A DNA stretch of 64,000 nt from Epiperipatus broadwayi (lineage: Eukaryota > Onychophora > Udeonychophora > Euonychophora > Peripatidae). Position 1 is the first letter of the stretch. Each line of letters opens with the position of its first letter. The position numbers and the translations under genes were made by a program. The notes under the pieces were generated by a model that saw only the letters and a list, made by a program, of their open reading frames with translations, ran no database searches and was not told the origin of the DNA. Where the stretch lies: positions 2,251,478-2,315,477 of the forward strand of contig JAQFVV010006231.1 of NCBI GenBank assembly GCA_028023455.1, in the 5' to 3' direction. Below are positions 12,317 through 23,115 of this stretch, piece by piece.

Positions 12317-12884
12317 AATGGCAGCCCAACTATAAGGGGCCATCGATGGCTATAGTTAGCCACAATAGATTTAGTAAAATTTTCTTGAAATGAATATAAA
12401 TATTATTTGCACGTGAATGAATTAATTGTTCATTGATTGAAAATGTTTGCCAATGATAAATTGTTTCTTTAGCCATAAAATATTATATGAATGTCTATTT
12501 TATGACATAATCTTTTGCCACTGAATAAATAAATTTGTTAGTTTATGATGTTGTGGTCTGTAAGCAATTCCATAAAATATTGTAATGATTTTATCATTTA
12601 TGATGATCTGCTTGTCTGGTGGTGTGATTGGCACTTATACCATATTACATAATAGTTTGGTGAGATTTCTATGGACCAAGTAGCATATGAGAAAAGAATA
12701 TTCGGTAGTTAATATTGGGACTTTAGGGATATTAAATGTCAGAGCATAGTTTTTTGGTGTAGATTGTTTTTGATAGGAGAGGCATGGAGGCAGGATGTCT
12801 TGTCAATAATTTCTTATCAGTATTATTAATAGTTCATTACTAATTTCAGTACTGTCAAATAACAGAAAGAGTGAAATTTTAAAT
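12317..12884 (+). other. Leader with candidate primer-binding site
   Basis: Two bases after the LTR end comes TGGCAGCCCAACTATAAGG (12319-12337). It begins with the TGG expected opposite the CCA end of a tRNA primer and resembles the GCCCAAC class of primer-binding sites. I cannot assign the tRNA. The rest of the leader up to the gag ATG is AT-rich, with no long ORF. It would hold packaging signals if any exist. Confidence 0.5.
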
Positions 12885-15020
12885 ATGAGTGAAAACCAAG
12901 ATAGTCAGGATATTTCAGAGGATTTGGGAGAATCCCAAGAGCTCCAATCCCCGGATACACAAACACCATATTTTCATGTAGAAGTAAGAGAGGAACAAGA
13001 ATCTTTGGATGAAGTTAATCCGAAAAAAGCTAAAGTAAATAAAGATCTACCTGGGGATGAGCAAGTCCAAATATTTACAATATTACAAAATTTGTCTACA
13101 CAGCTACAAAATTTAAATAGTGAATTAAAAAACTCAGAAAGTAAAATAGAAAGTCAAGTACAAAAATCAAATAATGAATTAAAAAGTCAAATACAAAATT
13201 CAAATAGTGAATTAGAAAGTAAAATAGAAAGTCAAATACAAAATTCAAATAGTGAATTAAAAAGTGAATTAGAAAGTCAAATACAAAAATCAAATAATGA
13301 ATTAAAAAGTCAAATACAAAATTCCAATAGTGAATTAAAAAGTGAATTGAAGAATCAAATTCAAAATTTGGACAGTAAATTAGACAATCACGTACAGGAG
13401 ATCAAAGACCTAAGGGAAGAGTTAAAAAACCATGTAGAAGAGTCAAAATTGGCCTCCGAAAAACTAGAAATAAAAATTAGGAAAGAAATCAAAATAAAGT
13501 CGGAAAGGGCTGAAAATATGATCGAGGCTATTCAGCAGGACTTCAAAAGTCAATATGTAGTATTAAACAGTGAAGTTCAGGATAAAATAGAATGTATTAA
13601 GGGAGAATTAGATAGTGCTAGGAGTGAGTTTAGAAACTTAAAAGAAGAAGTCCAAAATATAACTCTTGAACCTGACAATGTAGTGAAGGGATGTCAGAGC
13701 CAGATTACTAGCAGAATAGCTAAGTTAGAAACTCAAGAGGTGACCCAATGTGAGATTAATAAAAATCTAGAAAGTGAGCTAATTCAAGTTATAGGAAAAG
13801 TAGAAAATTTTAATGAGATATTAAAGAATAATTCACAAATATTACATAATAATCTCAAAGAGGAAATAGGGGAATTAATGACTCAGTGTGAGAGTACAGT
13901 ATATCAAAGGCTAGAAGATAAACTTGAGTTAGAGAAAGATGAAACTATTAACCAGTTAGAGCAACAAATTAAACATTTAAATGTAGGCCTAAAGGACAGT
14001 TCTAAAAGAATAGACTGTGAATGGCAAAATTATAAGTTAGGATTAGAAAGTCGTATGCAAGCTATGGACCTTAATATGGATAAAGTTGTTCATAGTAAAA
14101 ATGTATCTGAAACTCAGGTTAAGGAAATCAATAATGGTCATAATAAACCCGTAATCTCTGAGTTACATACAATGCTTAGTCCAGTAGAATCAATGTACAA
14201 TCCATTGAATGAGGCTAGACATAAAGTCATGTTAGAGCCCGAAAGTAATAGCTCCATGGCCTTAAAATTCCTCAAAATAAAATTCTTTAAAGGAGAATAC
14301 CTGGAGAATCCACATGAATATCTCCAGAATTTAGACGAATTGTTCACCTTATGTCATTTATCTGAGGTAGAAAAGATTGCTATTGCCACAAACCATTTGT
14401 GTGCGGCATCTAAAGATTGGTGGCAATCGTTATTTATAAAACCGGAAACATATGGGGACTTTAAATATCTTATGTTAGCCAGTTTTTGGGGGGAAGACCG
14501 CCAAGATAACCTGAGATATCAGATATCTCAGGAAAGATATCATGTAAATAAGGGCAGTTACACTCAGTTTTTCAGGAGTCAGGCCGTCAAACTGAAAACG
14601 TTGACAGCTTATCCTTTATCTGAGACCCAAATTGTGCGAATAATTCGCCATAATTTACCGAGGCATATCGAGCAGGTCTTGATTGCTGCTGACAGACATA
14701 CCATAGAAGAGGTAGTCGAAATTTTAGATTCGCTAGAAACCAGTGATAGGAATATTGATAATAGGATTAGGGTAAATAGGGACACCCATCCTATGGTAAA
14801 TAATATCAATTTCACAGATAGGTCATATGTGGGAAAGAGGAAGTTAAGTAGAGAAAAGGGATATTATAGGACGAATCCCTATAGTAGACCGAATAGCCAC
14901 CTCAGTAGGCCGACAGTGAAGAGAAGGATTCTAAATGAGAATCAACCTTCTACTAGTGGTATCCCAACGATGCCAAAGAAAAATATAAAAGGTAGTAAAA
15001 ATAGCGGGGCATTAAATTAA
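12885..15020 (+). CDS. gag: Gag structural protein with long coiled coil
   Basis: The 711-residue product should build the virus-like particle that encloses the element RNA. Residues about 1-60 are acidic. Residues about 60-430 are a long, highly charged coiled coil, including tandem 11-residue repeats (QIQNSNSELKS type) at about 75-165. Residues about 452-620 form the capsid-like Retrotrans_gag-type region. It is marked by FLKIKFF, a tandem Trp (DWWQSLF), ASFW, YTQFFRSQ, YPLSETQI and IEQVLIAA. The last 90 residues are basic (RKLSREK, KRR) and may bind RNA in place of a CCHC zinc knuckle, which is absent. The ATG is the first in frame after the leader and no stop interrupts it. Two decayed relatives exist here, at 2-841 and on the minus strand near 42740-44255. 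The N-terminal coiled coil is much longer than in most Ty3/gypsy Gags I know. Confidence 0.9.
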   Translation: MSENQDSQDISEDLGESQELQSPDTQTPYFHVEVREEQESLDEVNPKKAKVNKDLPGDEQVQIFTILQNLSTQLQNLNSELKNSESKIESQVQKSNNELKSQIQNSNSELESKIESQIQNSNSELKSELESQIQKSNNELKSQIQNSNSELKSELKNQIQNLDSKLDNHVQEIKDLREELKNHVEESKLASEKLEIKIRKEIKIKSERAENMIEAIQQDFKSQYVVLNSEVQDKIECIKGELDSARSEFRNLKEEVQNITLEPDNVVKGCQSQITSRIAKLETQEVTQCEINKNLESELIQVIGKVENFNEILKNNSQILHNNLKEEIGELMTQCESTVYQRLEDKLELEKDETINQLEQQIKHLNVGLKDSSKRIDCEWQNYKLGLESRMQAMDLNMDKVVHSKNVSETQVKEINNGHNKPVISELHTMLSPVESMYNPLNEARHKVMLEPESNSSMALKFLKIKFFKGEYLENPHEYLQNLDELFTLCHLSEVEKIAIATNHLCAASKDWWQSLFIKPETYGDFKYLMLASFWGEDRQDNLRYQISQERYHVNKGSYTQFFRSQAVKLKTLTAYPLSETQIVRIIRHNLPRHIEQVLIAADRHTIEEVVEILDSLETSDRNIDNRIRVNRDTHPMVNNINFTDRSYVGKRKLSREKGYYRTNPYSRPNSHLSRPTVKRRILNENQPSTSGIPTMPKKNIKGSKNSGALN
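13103..13370 (+). repeat. In-frame 33-bp tandem repeats in gag
   Basis: Units encoding 11-residue blocks built on SQIQ-SNSELK recur about eight times with small variations (ESQIQKSNNELK, ESKIESQIQNS and others). An 11-residue period (hendecad) supports a right-handed or straight coiled coil. The near identity of neighbouring units at DNA level implies recent slippage or unequal exchange, so the length probably varies between copies of the element. Confidence 0.85.
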
Positions 15021-15070
15021 AAAGGACCTCGCAGGAATGTTCCTCACTTCGGGGCCCTATTTTTAAACAT
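15005..15070 (+). other. gag-pol junction: pol frame open across the gag stop
   Basis: The pol frame is -1 relative to gag and opens at 15005, just after a TAG at 15002-15004. That is 16 bases before the gag TAA ends at 15020, and the frame stays open into the pol ATG at 15071. A -1 frameshift within ATTAAATTAAAAAGG would make a Gag-Pol fusion. No textbook X-XXY-YYZ heptamer is in phase, so reinitiation at 15071 is the alternative. A possible stem (GGGGCC with nearby GGACC) was not folded. Confidence 0.45.
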
Positions 15071-18000
15071 ATGGGGAACAGCATGATGTGGATTATCAAT
15101 AACATAGACCTTGACATTGATTATTTGGAACCTGGAAAAATGTCTGAGCCACCTATCTTGTACAACTGTCCCATGATAAAGATTATCATTTCAGGAATTG
15201 TTGTCAACACCTTAATTGATTCAGGCAGTCAAGCTTCCTTGTTGTCTGAAGAAACTTACTTGAAAATTCAGTCAGCTGACCAATCTATTCCAATTTTACC
15301 AACTAAGGTGATTAGGGTAATACTTGCTAATGGAAAGAAGACTAAGTTATCTAATAGACAGGTTTTTATTACATTAGAAATTAATTTGTGCAAATTTGAG
15401 CATGTCTTTTTAATCATGCCAGGTTTGATTCATGAAGCCATAATTGGTTCGGATTTCATGACTCTAAATAATTGTTATATTAATTACAGAGATGAAACTT
15501 TTGGATGTAAAGAGGAGATTTGCCCTCTTATAGTCAATTGTAATAGTCAGATGAATCAATTAATGACCATACAGGAGACAACAGTTGATGTAAATATTAA
15601 AGTTAAGTTGGATGGTTCATGTATTATTGGCACAGAATACTATAAACCATTTTTCCAATTGTTGTTCCAGTATCGTTGTGTTTTCTCCAAAATACCTGGT
15701 ATATTAAAAGGGTATGTCCATAGAATCAATTTGAAGGATAATGAGCCTTTCCAGCAGCGTACTTATCCTATTCCTTACCAATACCAGGCAGAGGTTCAGC
15801 AGCAGATTAACAAAATGATTGACTGGCAGATAATTAAACCCAGTCCTTCGTCTTATGTGAATCCATTAGTAGTCGTCAAAAAGAAAGATGGATCCATTAG
15901 AGTCTGTCTGGATGCCCGTACACTTAACCAGCATACTGTCCCAGAGCATGACATACCATCACCTATTCAGGAGTTATTGACGAAGTTCAAAGGGAAGAGC
16001 ATATTCTCCACATTTGATTTGACAGCCAGCTATTGGCAAATCCCACTCCATAAAAATGATCAAAAGTATACGGCATTCCGTTACCAGGGCCAATCTTATA
16101 TTTTTCAAAGGATGCCCTTTGGTTTAATTAATAGTGGGGCTGGCCTTATCAGATGCTTGAATATGGTCTTTTCAAAAGAACTGAAAAATTTGTTAGTTAT
16201 ATATATCGATGATATTGTCATTGCTTCGGAAAATTTAAATGATCATTTACAGCATCTTAGCATGTTTCTTTGTGAGTGTTCAGATAACAATATAAAAATC
16301 AACTTAGAAAAATGTATTTTAATTGCCCGAGAAATCTCTTTTCTTGGTCATTTGGTTAGTGCTGAAGGGGTCAAACCTCACCCAGACAAAATTGCCGCCA
16401 TTCAAAGGTTTCCCGTCCCTAAGACCAGAAAGCACTTGAGATCGTTTTTGGGACTGTGTAATTACTATCACAGGTTTTATAAAAAATTTTCATATGATAC
16501 TATGCACTTATCTGTTTTATTAAAAAAGTGTGAAAAGTGGAGGTGGACCCAGGAACATACAAGGGAATTTCAAATTATTAAAGATAACTTTTTAAAAACA
16601 GTAATTTTAGCCTATCCAGATTTAAATAAAGAGTTCTATTTGCAAACCGACAGTAGTGGGTTCGGTTTAGGGGTGATTCTATACCAATTTAATGAGAATA
16701 AGGAACCTAGAGTCTTATATTTCTTAAGCCGACATTTAAGGGGAGCGGAACTTAACTATACCACCACAGAAAAAGAGGCATTAGCTGTTGTGTGGGGATT
16801 TCAAAAACTTAGACAGCTTTTGTTGGGATCAAAAATTATAGTATTAACTGATCATCGTAGTTTAGAGTTTCTCAACAAGAGTTACCTTAATAATGAAAGA
16901 TTAATCAGATGGAGCCTCTATCTCCAACAGTATCAGTATGAAATCATATATTGTTCAGGACAGGATAATGTCATTGCAGATATTCTTAGCCGCAATCCTG
17001 TTTCTGTTAATTATCAGAACCCCAGTACTGAAAATATAATTATTTGTAATATGTCTAGTTTGTTAGAGGAAGAAATAGTTAGAGATTATACAAATTTAGA
17101 ATTACTGCAAGCACAGGATGCTAGGCTGGAGAGAATAGTTCACTTCTTATCAGATCCAGCTAAATTAGGTCAGAAAAGTAGATATGCTGATAGAATTAAA
17201 GAGGGGTATAGGTTTAAAGATAGAATTTTAATGAAGAAATTAAAAAGGGGAGATGAAAATTCCTGGAGAGTGATTATTCCTTTATGTTTAGTCAATAAAC
17301 TCATAGATTATGTTCACACCCAATATGGACACTATGGAATTCAGAAAATTGAACCTATTATTAAGAAGCATTTTTATTTTCATAAGATGTCTGAATCCAT
17401 TGCCCGTAGACTTAGGGAATGCGAGATTTGTTTAAAAACTAAGTTTCAAAATAAATCGTATGTGGGAACACTTCAACCCATACTGCCCAGTCAGCCCAAT
17501 GAATTATTGGCACTGGACTTTTATGGACCACTTCCACCTTTCAATCGTCAAAAATTTATTCTTGTGATGTATGACGTTTTTACCAAATATGTCTCTGCTT
17601 ACCCAGTTCCAAAAACAGATGCTAAAAATGTTATTAAGTGCTTGGAAACTTATCAAATTCCATTAATAGGAAAACCAGCTTCAATACTTACCGACCACGC
17701 TACTGCATTCATTTCTGGTACATGGAAAAAGTGGGGTAAGAAGCAAAATATTCAACATATCATGTGCTCGATTAGAAATCCCCAATCCAATCCAAGTGAA
17801 AGAATCATGCGTGAGATAAGTAGGTTGTTCCGAGTATATATAGAATGGGATCACAAACAGTGGGTCAATAAGTTGCCACAGGTGATTAATTATATAAATA
17901 TAACTATTAATGAGTCTACTAGGATGTCTCCAATTCGGCTGCACTTTGGTAGACCTGAACCTTTACTAATCAAAACACCGTTACCCGTAATAGTGGAAAA

Positions 18001-18301
18001 TATTAATGTGGAACATGACCAAGCACTGGCCAGAATTAACCTTAAAAAGATGGGTGATAAATGCACTCGTTATTCCAAAACCAGTCCACATCCTTTTAAA
18101 GTCCATGATTTTGTTTTAATTAGAACTCCCCATGTGAGTAATCTCCGGAAGCATATGTTTAGAAAATTCATGTATCTTTATGAAGGCCCCTATGAAATTG
18201 TGAAACAAGTGGGTGAGAATGCCTTTTTGGTCTCAACCCCTGATGGAACAAGAGGTACCTATAATGCCCGAAGCTTACTACCATATCCTAAACAAAATTA
18301 A
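15071..18301 (+). CDS. pol: Pol polyprotein: PR-RT-RNaseH-INT
   Basis: The product has 1076 residues, with domains in Ty3/gypsy order. Aspartic protease: DSG at 50-52 and IIGSDF near 130. Reverse transcriptase: about 205-400, with FDLTASYWQ near 316 and the catalytic YIDD at 378-381. RNase H: TDSSGFGLG with D527, EKEAL with E569, and LTDHRS with D594. Integrase: an HHCC zinc finger at about 748-795 (H-x4-H ... CEIC). The catalytic core follows with D816, D875 and E910, then a GPY/F-like module (YEGPYEIV near 1038) at the C-terminus. No chromodomain follows. All catalytic residues I could check are present and the frame is unbroken, so the enzyme may be functional. It would copy the element RNA into DNA in the particle and insert it in the nucleus. 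The start used is the first ATG; translation may instead enter from gag by frameshift. Confidence 0.95.
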   Translation: MGNSMMWIINNIDLDIDYLEPGKMSEPPILYNCPMIKIIISGIVVNTLIDSGSQASLLSEETYLKIQSADQSIPILPTKVIRVILANGKKTKLSNRQVFITLEINLCKFEHVFLIMPGLIHEAIIGSDFMTLNNCYINYRDETFGCKEEICPLIVNCNSQMNQLMTIQETTVDVNIKVKLDGSCIIGTEYYKPFFQLLFQYRCVFSKIPGILKGYVHRINLKDNEPFQQRTYPIPYQYQAEVQQQINKMIDWQIIKPSPSSYVNPLVVVKKKDGSIRVCLDARTLNQHTVPEHDIPSPIQELLTKFKGKSIFSTFDLTASYWQIPLHKNDQKYTAFRYQGQSYIFQRMPFGLINSGAGLIRCLNMVFSKELKNLLVIYIDDIVIASENLNDHLQHLSMFLCECSDNNIKINLEKCILIAREISFLGHLVSAEGVKPHPDKIAAIQRFPVPKTRKHLRSFLGLCNYYHRFYKKFSYDTMHLSVLLKKCEKWRWTQEHTREFQIIKDNFLKTVILAYPDLNKEFYLQTDSSGFGLGVILYQFNENKEPRVLYFLSRHLRGAELNYTTTEKEALAVVWGFQKLRQLLLGSKIIVLTDHRSLEFLNKSYLNNERLIRWSLYLQQYQYEIIYCSGQDNVIADILSRNPVSVNYQNPSTENIIICNMSSLLEEEIVRDYTNLELLQAQDARLERIVHFLSDPAKLGQKSRYADRIKEGYRFKDRILMKKLKRGDENSWRVIIPLCLVNKLIDYVHTQYGHYGIQKIEPIIKKHFYFHKMSESIARRLRECEICLKTKFQNKSYVGTLQPILPSQPNELLALDFYGPLPPFNRQKFILVMYDVFTKYVSAYPVPKTDAKNVIKCLETYQIPLIGKPASILTDHATAFISGTWKKWGKKQNIQHIMCSIRNPQSNPSERIMREISRLFRVYIEWDHKQWVNKLPQVINYINITINESTRMSPIRLHFGRPEPLLIKTPLPVIVENINVEHDQALARINLKKMGDKCTRYSKTSPHPFKVHDFVLIRTPHVSNLRKHMFRKFMYLYEGPYEIVKQVGENAFLVSTPDGTRGTYNARSLLPYPKQN

Positions 18302-18406
18302 ATCTGTAAGATTGAATTTATTAACTTCTAAGAGAAGTATGATATAGACCTAGCAATACAATAAGAAATATTAATAATGTATGTGTTATTTTATTTTTTA
18401 TTTATT

Positions 18407-18423
18407 TATAATGGTGGGAGAAT
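18407..18423 (+). promoter_or_regulatory. Polypurine tract of the intact element
   Basis: A purine-rich run (AATGGTGGGAGAAT) abuts the TGTAACC start of the 3' LTR. It is the expected primer for plus-strand DNA synthesis. It is interrupted by two T residues, so it is less pure than usual. Confidence 0.65.
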
Positions 18424-21400
18424 TGTAACCTAGTGTTATTGACACTTGGTTTATTTGGCATTATTTCCACAGGAAAACAATGCTATCCTTTTTTAGAAAA
18501 TAAAAAAGTAAAATAATAATAATATTAAGTGATTAATAAAATATGCTATTTACTCACTTTAACGTGTTTTAAGCAAATAACTAATAAATTTAGTAATTCA
18601 ATGTCATTTTGAAGAAGAGCATGAATAATTTAATTAAAATATTAACAATAAGAGCAATTTAATATAGTATAAAAGCACATATCATAAACAGTAATTGATT
18701 TTGGATGGGTAGAGGGGAGAGTGGATGAGTGTCTTATCATAAAGCACAATAACTTCTGGTAAATTTTTTATATATAATGTTTAAAGAATTATACATCAAT
18801 GATTGTTAATTTAATGTATTTATTATTTTTTTATATTGTCAAATTACTTTGTAATCCAGGTAAATAATACGAAAACTATATGATTGTAATGGGTTTTTTT
18901 TTTCCTTTCTTTTATTTATGGTATAATTAAATGATTATTTTTCTGTAAGAGGTCGCTAAAACAAGACCGCCAATTTTTTTTTTTTGAAGAAAGATTGTCT
19001 GACTTTAGTTTTTCAAGGAAGAAGCAGTGCTGAAATTCGGTAACAAATTTTTTTTTCATTTTTAATTGCAGAAATAAATATAAGTCAAGTAAAATTTTAA
19101 TAATATCATGTGTGGCTAATCCTTTTTGGTGGGACATCCTGATCTTCTGTTGCTATCGACCTATTTAAAGCTTTTTATACGCAAAAATATACTATCTTGT
19201 GCTAAAGTTCAAAATGACCATATTGACTACAGCAATCACGGAAAATGTCATTATATTTAAATTAAGTAATATAAGTAATTTCCAGGAAATAATCAATTAT
19301 TTGTTAACTTTACCTTATTTAATGATCTTTTCATGGTATAAAAGAAAAATTATAATTAAAAGACATATTATAAAAGCCAAGGAAAGTTAACTAGAAAAAT
19401 TTCGCGCTCTTTCTAAAAGAAATTGTCTGCCTTTGAAAATAATGTAAGTTCCCCACGTTAAAATATGTTTTATTCACTGAAAATTATCTAGAAATAATAT
19501 TAATGATAAATGATATTTACTTATGCACCTGTATATTTTAAAAAATATATATATATATAAATTTTCTCAAGGCAAATATCGGAAAATTTGTATGTGTGCA
19601 TTTTACGGAGAATTCCCTATTAAAGAAAAATTACAATTCCCAGAGTAGGAACAAAAACTAAAAACATTAGTGACTTAATTATAACCATAATATAATATGT
19701 TATATTATACATCAATTGGAGTCATTAAAACTTCATATCCACGTAAGTCAGTTGCAGTCATTATAATAATAGTATCTTGGAAAATTCGCGCATTATTTTT
19801 TTTATTCATAAGCCAGCTAGCTAAAAATGGTACGTATCATCAATAATAGAAAAGGAAAAGAATTGTGTGTGTTATCGTTTAGAATAAAATATTCGTCTAC
19901 GTTAGAATATGTATTGTTTTCTTGGATCCCAAAATTATAGCAGTTTAATTCAAGGAAGAGTTAACATCCAATGCTGCTATGTTTTTTTTTTCTTTGCCTA
20001 ATTTATTAAGTGCACCAGAATGGAGGCAACTTTTATATAAATGAAATAATAAAATGTGTTTCTTATTTTAAATTTGCTTCGTGAACTACGACTGGATCAA
20101 GTTCTTCATCTGGATAAATTGCCCAACGGAAAACATTTTTCTAGTGAGATAATAAGCACTTGTTAAGTAATGATTTTTTTTACTAATTTGTAAAATTATA
20201 TGTATTTTTTTTGTATTAGATCAACATAGGTTAAAGTTTGTATGGTCAAGTAATATTTAATAACCTTGTAACGTCAAAGGTATGTTTTAATATAATTATT
20301 CTAGGTTAATTTTATATTTAACGCGAAAAAAAAAAAATCTATAAAATATGTTTACTTATGATATGCAATTATGGGTATAAATTTATATGTTAGATGCGTA
20401 AAAGAAGAAAAATATTAGAGATTTAATAGGTAAAAAATATATTTAAAATTATCAGAAGTAATTAAAGAGAAGTGCTATACAAGATATTACTTATTTAAAG
20501 TTTGAAACAAATTTATACTATGTTAATTGAGGAACTTATTCCCAATTATTCTTTATTAACGCATTCACTTGATTTAGTTCAAGATACTATGCTACCAATT
20601 ACTTGTTGAATGTTTCTTTGGCAAAGGTGAAAATTATTATGGTTTTATTCTGTGATATCCATTGATTTCAGACGTTGATCTAAGTATACCCCGGAACATA
20701 AATTTAGTGTAATTAGTGTATTTGCTTGTCTTGCCCCGATATAGCATTGGTATATGCTTAATATTCGCATAAGTAATAATTGTAATGTATTTATTTTGTG
20801 GGATGGAAAATGATCTCCCCAAAAGCTTTATTTTCCATGAGGGGAATAGATAAATCTAATATTCGGGTATGTTTATAGCCCAAGTGATCGCTTCTCAGAG
20901 TTAGGACGATCAAGAATTTATATCGTATTTAGTGTATTTCATTCGTTAAAATCCCAGGAGAGGATTATATTTGGTGTGTGTTCCTATTATGCCCAAGTAA
21001 GAGGCAAGGAACCACCAAAATATTTTAATGTAGTAGTTAACTCTACAGACCTTCAGTGTTATTCCATGTTCCTCATGAGAGAATAGAGATAATTCCACCA
21101 AGGAAGGTGTTGATTATTGTGTTTTGTTTAGAAAGTTATGGCAAGATAACGGGTATATTGGAGGTTAATTCCTCAAGATCCATTTAGTATAAATAGCGTG
21201 CTAGTATCTATGATCAATATCTGGATTGTGCGGTGGAATAGTGCTGGTAATTCACACGTAAGTCAATGGAGAGAGTAAGTTTAAAATTGCGTGATTTAGA
21301 AATTTTATTTGCCAATGGAGGATTCAAATACTAGGTTTAATTCGGGTTAATGATTAAGTAGCACTCACAATATAACTTATACTGAGGAATACAGTGTGTA

Positions 21401-22829
21401 TAACAACTTCAGTTGTTATTAAGGTAAACATTAAAATAATAAGTGTAACTTCTGATAAATAACCCATAAATTATAATAAGTTATCTAAATAAAAACTATC
21501 ATTTAATTAAAGATATGATAATAAAAATCGTTTGTACGTATTGCCTAGAATCAGATTGTTTTTATTTTAAAAGAAATAGTTAGTTAATAAAGTTAAGTAG
21601 CCGTTCACATAAGATACACTAAATGGATGAGTTGATGTATCGATAATAATATTTATTTTTGTTGTATTCAAATTGCATAAATGTAAAAAGATGAAGAAGT
21701 AGTTCGAATCCAGATCTAAAAGTATAGACAAAGTAATGTTAGTCTATTTTGTTTTATCCATATGGGATCGAATAAATTATATATGTTTGTTTATTATGTT
21801 AATAATAAAGGATAGTCTAGTTAAACTGTAATAATAAATTATAATCTTGTTAAAATTTAATAATAAATTATAGTCTTGTTACACGTTGTTTAGAGTCATT
21901 CTTCTTGTGTGCTAAATAAAAGTGTATTTGCATAATACTTGCAATACTTTCCTTGAGTCCGAAATCATTAAACTCCTAAAACTCAATACACCAGACAGAT
22001 AAATTTAAGCAGATTGGAATATTTCATTATATTTTAGTTTAATAAGAATTATTTGTGGGATTGAAAACTTCAGACCAAGTCATTTTATTTTATGTGTGTG
22101 TAAAAATGACTTTATTCCCAAACTACTAGCTTTGGTTGCACATTGTTCCGTACACATTTAAGTGATGTGTCTAAGTAATAAATCTTAGTTAAATTATTGT
22201 GTTGTCATGGATGATGGAAGGACACAAAAGCACCCTTGTCTTTTCATCATTCCGACTGAGATTCTGGATAAAAAGGGCTGTATTATTCAAAATTATGCAT
22301 TGTTATTGAATCTGGTTATCATCTCTTTAAATATTATAATAGTTGATATGGGGATGAGGATACCCGGAATTTAAATAAGGTAAATGTTTCCTATAGCCGA
22401 CCAGAATGTCAGTCATATGCGACAACACAATACTGCCGAGCATTTTCTTAAATATAACAGAGAACCCTGAGATTAATGTCATTATTATAAGTGCTCTTAA
22501 ATTAAGGAGTGATCAATTATGATCAATATTACAAGCGTGGCATGGCTTAAGAGATTGAAACTTCTAATTGTATAATAATAATAATACATGAAAAGTATTT
22601 TAGATCATATTGGAAAATTAATAGATATGTTGCTTTTATTTTGGTTGCCTTAACAACAACCAGATAGAAAGATTAGTGGCACAAGTGCGGATAAACCAAC
22701 CAACTAATGGTTAGATATTGGGTTGGAAATAATAATAATAACTAATTAATACTGGTAATTAAATCAATAAAAGAAATAAAATAAATTTCTAGATATAATA
22801 ATAGAATTTCTTTATTTTAATAGGTTAGA
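18424..22829 (+). repeat. 3' LTR of the intact element
   Basis: This is a full-length match to 7916-12316 with scattered substitutions and small indels. The largest differences cluster at about 21561-21760 (against 11055-11260) and near 22575-22605 (an extra TAATACATGAAAAGTATTTT-like stretch). It ends TAGGTTAGA followed directly by (AT)n. A TATAAATAG (21188-21196) and an AATAAA (21915-21920) are conserved. Confidence 0.95.
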
Positions 22830-22900
22830 ATATATATATATATATATATATGAAAAATAAAAACAAGTTTCTCACGTAACCTGCTATCACTTGTTATTTA

Positions 22901-23115
22901 TGATCAATAGATGGCGTCTTTACCAAAACCGCCAAAACAAGTGTAAAATATTTTTACATAAACGCAAAAGGAGTCAGAATTAACTACCTCTGATCTGATC
23001 TGATCTGGAGGTGAGCAAAATGAAAGAGGTAGTTAATTCTGACTCCTTTTGCGTTTATGTAAAAATATTTTACACTTGTTTCGGCGGTTTTGGTAAAGAC
23101 GCCATCTATTGATCA
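22901..23115. repeat. 90-bp nearly perfect inverted repeat (hairpin)
   Basis: Arm 22901-22990 and arm 23026-23115 are reverse complements, with one visible mismatch (CCGCCAAAAC against GTTTCGGCGG). They enclose a 35-bp loop containing three tandem TGATC units. Outer bases form TGATCA on both sides. It sits between the (AT)n after the 3' LTR and another (AT)n at 23116-23130. No coding potential. It is probably a short foldback or MITE-type element; an RNA from it would form a long perfect duplex. Confidence 0.9.

Larger units (their letters stand above)
7916..22829 (+). mobile_element. Complete Ty3/gypsy retrotransposon with 4.4-kb LTRs (14.9 kb)
   Basis: Order: 5' LTR (7916-12316), leader, gag (12885-15020), pol (15071-18301), polypurine tract, 3' LTR (18424-22829). 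The LTRs are near-identical along their whole length, and both ORFs are free of stops, so this insertion is recent and may be competent. Gene order PR-RT-RNaseH-INT and the GPY/F-like integrase tail are those of Ty3/gypsy elements. There is no env: only 122 bp separate the pol stop from the 3' LTR. The LTRs make up nearly 60% of the element, which is unusual since typical LTRs are a few hundred bases to 2 kb. It is flanked by (TA)n on both sides. Confidence 0.95.

Noticed and set aside
18302-18423. Search for an env gene after pol
   Set aside because: Only 122 bp separate the pol stop from the 3' LTR, so an envelope is not present.
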